Of a stretch of DNA of 64,000 nt, positions 61,971 through 64,000 are shown piece after piece. Both the position numbers and the translations under genes were made by a program. Position 1 is the first letter of the stretch. The number at the start of each line of letters is the position of its first letter. The notes under the pieces are model-generated. The model did not search any database. It was not told the DNA's origin and was given only the letters and a program-made list of their open reading frames with translations. The stretch lies in the NCBI RefSeq assembly GCF_003385495.1, contig NZ_QNUH01000005.1:186001-250000 (forward strand), in the 5' to 3' direction. This stretch comes from Chryseobacterium elymi. GTDB taxonomy: Bacteria; Bacteroidota; Bacteroidia; Flavobacteriales; Weeksellaceae.

Positions 61971-62972
61971 ATGATTGATTCAAATAAAATATTATGTTTC
62001 GGAGAATTGCTTTTGCATTTCGCTCCGGATTCCGAAGGAAACTGGCTCAATGACCAATCTCTGAAAATTTTCGTGGGCGGTGCAGAATATAATGTAGCTG
62101 CAGCTCTTGCACAATGGAACAATCCTGTAAAACTTCTTTCAGCTTTGCCTGAAAATTTTGTAGGAAATCAACTGGAATCTCAGCTGAAAAATAAGGGAAT
62201 CGAAATTCTTGCAGAGAAAAACAACGGCAGAATCGGAACGTTTTACCTCTCTTCGGATGGCGATATGCAGAACGCTTCGGTGGTTTACGACCGTTTTCCA
62301 TCGGTTTTCACACAGTCGGATCTTGATACCTTCAGTTTTGACGAAATATTTACAGAAGTAAAATGGCTTCACATCAGTACCATTACACCGGCATTGAGTG
62401 AAAATGCCTATCAGAAATGTCTGGATTTAATGAAAGAAGCAACGTCCAGAAACATTACTGTTTCTCTCGATTTAAATTACCGTTCCGCCCTTTGGCAGAA
62501 CAGAAATCCTTCAGATAAAATAAAAGCATTAATGCCTTCTGTCAATGTTCTGATGGGAAATATCTGGTCAATCCAACAGTTTTTGAGTATTCCGATTGAA
62601 TATGAATTAAATGGGAATTTTGATGATAAAAACCTTCTGAAACAGGCAGAAAAATCAGCATTAGAAATTCAGAAGATATATCCAAATGTAACGATGATTG
62701 CCAATACGTTCCGTTTCACAAGTGGCGAAGAAGTCAATTATTTTGCGACTTTATTCGCAGATGAAAAGCTTTTAGTTTCTGAACACTATCATTCAGATAA
62801 AATTGAAGAAAGAGTAGGCAGCGGCGATTCTTTTATGGCAGCTTTGATTCACGGAACTTTAAAATCAAATCCTGTTCAGCAAATTTTAGAAGATGCTACG
62901 AAAGTTGCTTTCAAAAAGCTTTTTGTAAAAGGTGATACCATTAATGACAGCATTAATATTGAAAAATTATGA
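61971..62972 (+). CDS. kdgK: 2-keto-3-deoxygluconate kinase
   Basis: PfkB-family sugar kinase making 2-keto-3-deoxy-6-phosphogluconate. It has 333 residues from the ATG at 61971 (MIDSNKILCFGELLLHFAP). FVGGAEYNVAAALAQWN (about 33-49) matches the first PfkB motif region, and the C-terminal VGSGDSFMAALIHG (about 282-295) carries the catalytic Asp. A longer TTG-initiated frame from 61932 would extend into the palindrome and is unlikely. It overlaps kdgA by 4 bp (ATGA). Confidence 0.92.
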   Translation: MIDSNKILCFGELLLHFAPDSEGNWLNDQSLKIFVGGAEYNVAAALAQWNNPVKLLSALPENFVGNQLESQLKNKGIEILAEKNNGRIGTFYLSSDGDMQNASVVYDRFPSVFTQSDLDTFSFDEIFTEVKWLHISTITPALSENAYQKCLDLMKEATSRNITVSLDLNYRSALWQNRNPSDKIKALMPSVNVLMGNIWSIQQFLSIPIEYELNGNFDDKNLLKQAEKSALEIQKIYPNVTMIANTFRFTSGEEVNYFATLFADEKLLVSEHYHSDKIEERVGSGDSFMAALIHGTLKSNPVQQILEDATKVAFKKLFVKGDTINDSINIEKL

Positions 62973-63604
62973 GTCTAATACTACAAAAAATAAAAGACCA
63001 GAAAATTGTTCCGTTGTTTTACAACGAATCATTCGAGGTTTCAAAAAATACCTTAAAAGCTTTGTACGAAGCAGGAATCCGTGTGATAGAATACACCAAT
63101 CGGGGCATTCAGGCTTTGGAAAATTTTACCAAACTGAAAGAACTCTCCGCCACGGAATTTCCGGAACTTTTATTAGGAATCGGAACCGTGAAAAATATAA
63201 ATGAAATGGATGATTATGCCAATGCAGAAGCAGATTTCATCATTACACCTGTTATTAACGAAGAACTGGTGAAACATTCTGTTGCAAAAAATATAAATTT
63301 AATTCCGGGCTGTTTTACGCCTTCGGATGTCAATTTAGCCTTCCAAAACGGACTTCGATTGGTAAAGATTTTCCCGGCAGATGCTTTGGGTAAAAATTAT
63401 ATCAAATCCATTCAGCCTGTTTTTCCCGGAATGAATTTTATGCCGACCGGAGGAGTCAATGCTGATTTTGATGATATTACAGAATGGCTGATAAGTGGCG
63501 CAATCGCTGTCGGATTAGGAAGTTCGCTTATCAAAACAGAGTTTACGACAGAACAGCTGGCTGAAAAAGTTCAGAATTTATTACAACAACTTAATCAAAA
63601 CTAA
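62969..63604 (+). CDS. kdgA: 2-keto-3-deoxy-6-phosphogluconate aldolase
   Basis: Cleaves KDPG to pyruvate and glyceraldehyde-3-phosphate (Entner-Doudoroff aldolase). It has 211 residues. RVIEYTNRG (about 38-46) contains the conserved Glu, then LLGIGTVKN, FIITPVINEELV, and LIPGCFTPSD. VKIFPAD (about 131-137) has the Schiff-base Lys. The start overlaps kdgK, and the next gene begins right after its stop. Confidence 0.94.
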   Translation: MSLILQKIKDQKIVPLFYNESFEVSKNTLKALYEAGIRVIEYTNRGIQALENFTKLKELSATEFPELLLGIGTVKNINEMDDYANAEADFIITPVINEELVKHSVAKNINLIPGCFTPSDVNLAFQNGLRLVKIFPADALGKNYIKSIQPVFPGMNFMPTGGVNADFDDITEWLISGAIAVGLGSSLIKTEFTTEQLAEKVQNLLQQLNQN

Positions 63605-64000
63605 ATGCAGGCTCCTAAAAATCATAATATCAGATGGTTTATGCTGTCTTTGGTCTTTCTCGCTACCACAATCAATTATCTCGACCGTCAGGTAATGGGT
63701 TTGCTGAAACCTGTTCTTGAAAAAGAGTTCAGTTGGGACGAAAAAGATTACAGCTACATTGTAATGGCATTCACAACCACTTATGCCATCGGATATCTTG
63801 CGATGGGAAGATTTATCGATAGGGTAGGAACCAAAATAGGGTATGCCGTTTCGTTGATTGTCTGGAGCCTGGCTTCCATAGGCCACGGTTTTGTGAAAAG
63901 CACCGTTGGATTTATCATTGCGAGAAGTACACTCGGAATCAGTGAGGCAGGAAATTTTCCGGCAGCGATAAAATCTGTGGCAGAATGGTTTCCGAAAAAA
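63605..64000 (+). CDS. Hexuronate MFS transporter (ExuT-like; partial, runs off the right edge)
   Basis: The ATG at 63605 follows the kdgA stop with no gap (TAAATG). The 132 visible residues contain TTINYLDRQVMGLLKP, typical of anion:cation symporters of the ExuT/GudP type, then the MFS loop GRFIDRVGTKIGY and ARSTLGISEAGNFPAAIKS with the conserved GxxEAGxFPA motif. It likely imports glucuronate for the uxaC pathway. The C-terminal two-thirds are outside the window. Confidence 0.88.
   Translation, partial: MQAPKNHNIRWFMLSLVFLATTINYLDRQVMGLLKPVLEKEFSWDEKDYSYIVMAFTTTYAIGYLAMGRFIDRVGTKIGYAVSLIVWSLASIGHGFVKSTVGFIIARSTLGISEAGNFPAAIKSVAEWFPKK

Overview
The window comes from a Bacteroidota genome of the Flavobacteriia, most likely Chryseobacterium or a close relative in the Weeksellaceae. 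The evidence is the AT-rich DNA, promoters of the TTTG-N19/21-TAnnTTTG type, the near absence of Shine-Dalgarno sequences, SusC/SusD proteins, type IX secretion C-terminal domains, surface proteins beginning with a VGINTxNP motif, and the flavobacterial form of arginine synthesis. No species can be named from the sequence alone.

Region 1 (1-3152, minus strand): a truncated MHS-type MFS transporter downstream of an outer-membrane beta-barrel porin, then a small zinc-ribbon/HTH protein resembling InsA of IS1. Region 2 (3259-12206, plus): a complete arginine pathway (GNAT acyltransferase, argG, argC, argD, argF', argB, argE, argH). The transcarbamylase carries Val at position 90, which predicts N-succinyl rather than N-acetyl intermediates. 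An Lrp/AsnC regulator converges on argH. Region 3 (12899-18804): pyrB-carA-carB. Ahead of pyrB is a promoter, a 23-codon leader ORF ending in U-rich codons, and a perfect intrinsic terminator, which together look like a UTP-sensing attenuator. A four-helix-bundle (S23/IVP family) gene sits between carA and carB, bracketed by inverted arrays of a 7-nt repeat.

Region 4 (18837-28634): housekeeping and repair genes. These are a PEP-mutase/isocitrate-lyase family protein coupled to ada, an aspartyl-protease-like secreted protein, a DUF2911 protein (its true start lies downstream of a decayed ada fragment), a GNAT, a cupin, a dienelactone hydrolase, a HAD hydrolase, an HSDR_N nuclease-fold protein divergent from holA, trxB, a small hypothetical and tRNA-Ser(UGA).

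Region 5 (28635-about 49100): a roughly 20-kb genomic island next to tRNA-Ser, bounded by 67-bp direct repeats (28632 and 48593) that include the tRNA terminator hairpin. A broken tyrosine integrase lies just past the right repeat. Cargo is two membrane-anchored TPR regulators (one LuxR-type HTH, one AraC-type HTH), several secreted surface proteins (VGINT family, FISUMP domains, PKD domains, T9SS sorting domains) and decayed gene relics.

Region 6 (49406-64000, plus): a xylose and hexuronate utilisation locus with a Nudix-fold regulator, xylB, xylA, susC, susD, uxuA, an SDR-type uxuB, uxaC, kdgK, kdgA and a truncated hexuronate MFS transporter. It would bring xylose to xylulose-5-phosphate and glucuronate to pyruvate plus glyceraldehyde-3-phosphate, consistent with growth on glucuronoxylan fragments.

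Intergenic DNA holds several repeat families: 7-nt and 8-nt periodic arrays in inverted pairs, a palindromic element of about 180 bp, and small CCCGAAGGG-type hairpins.
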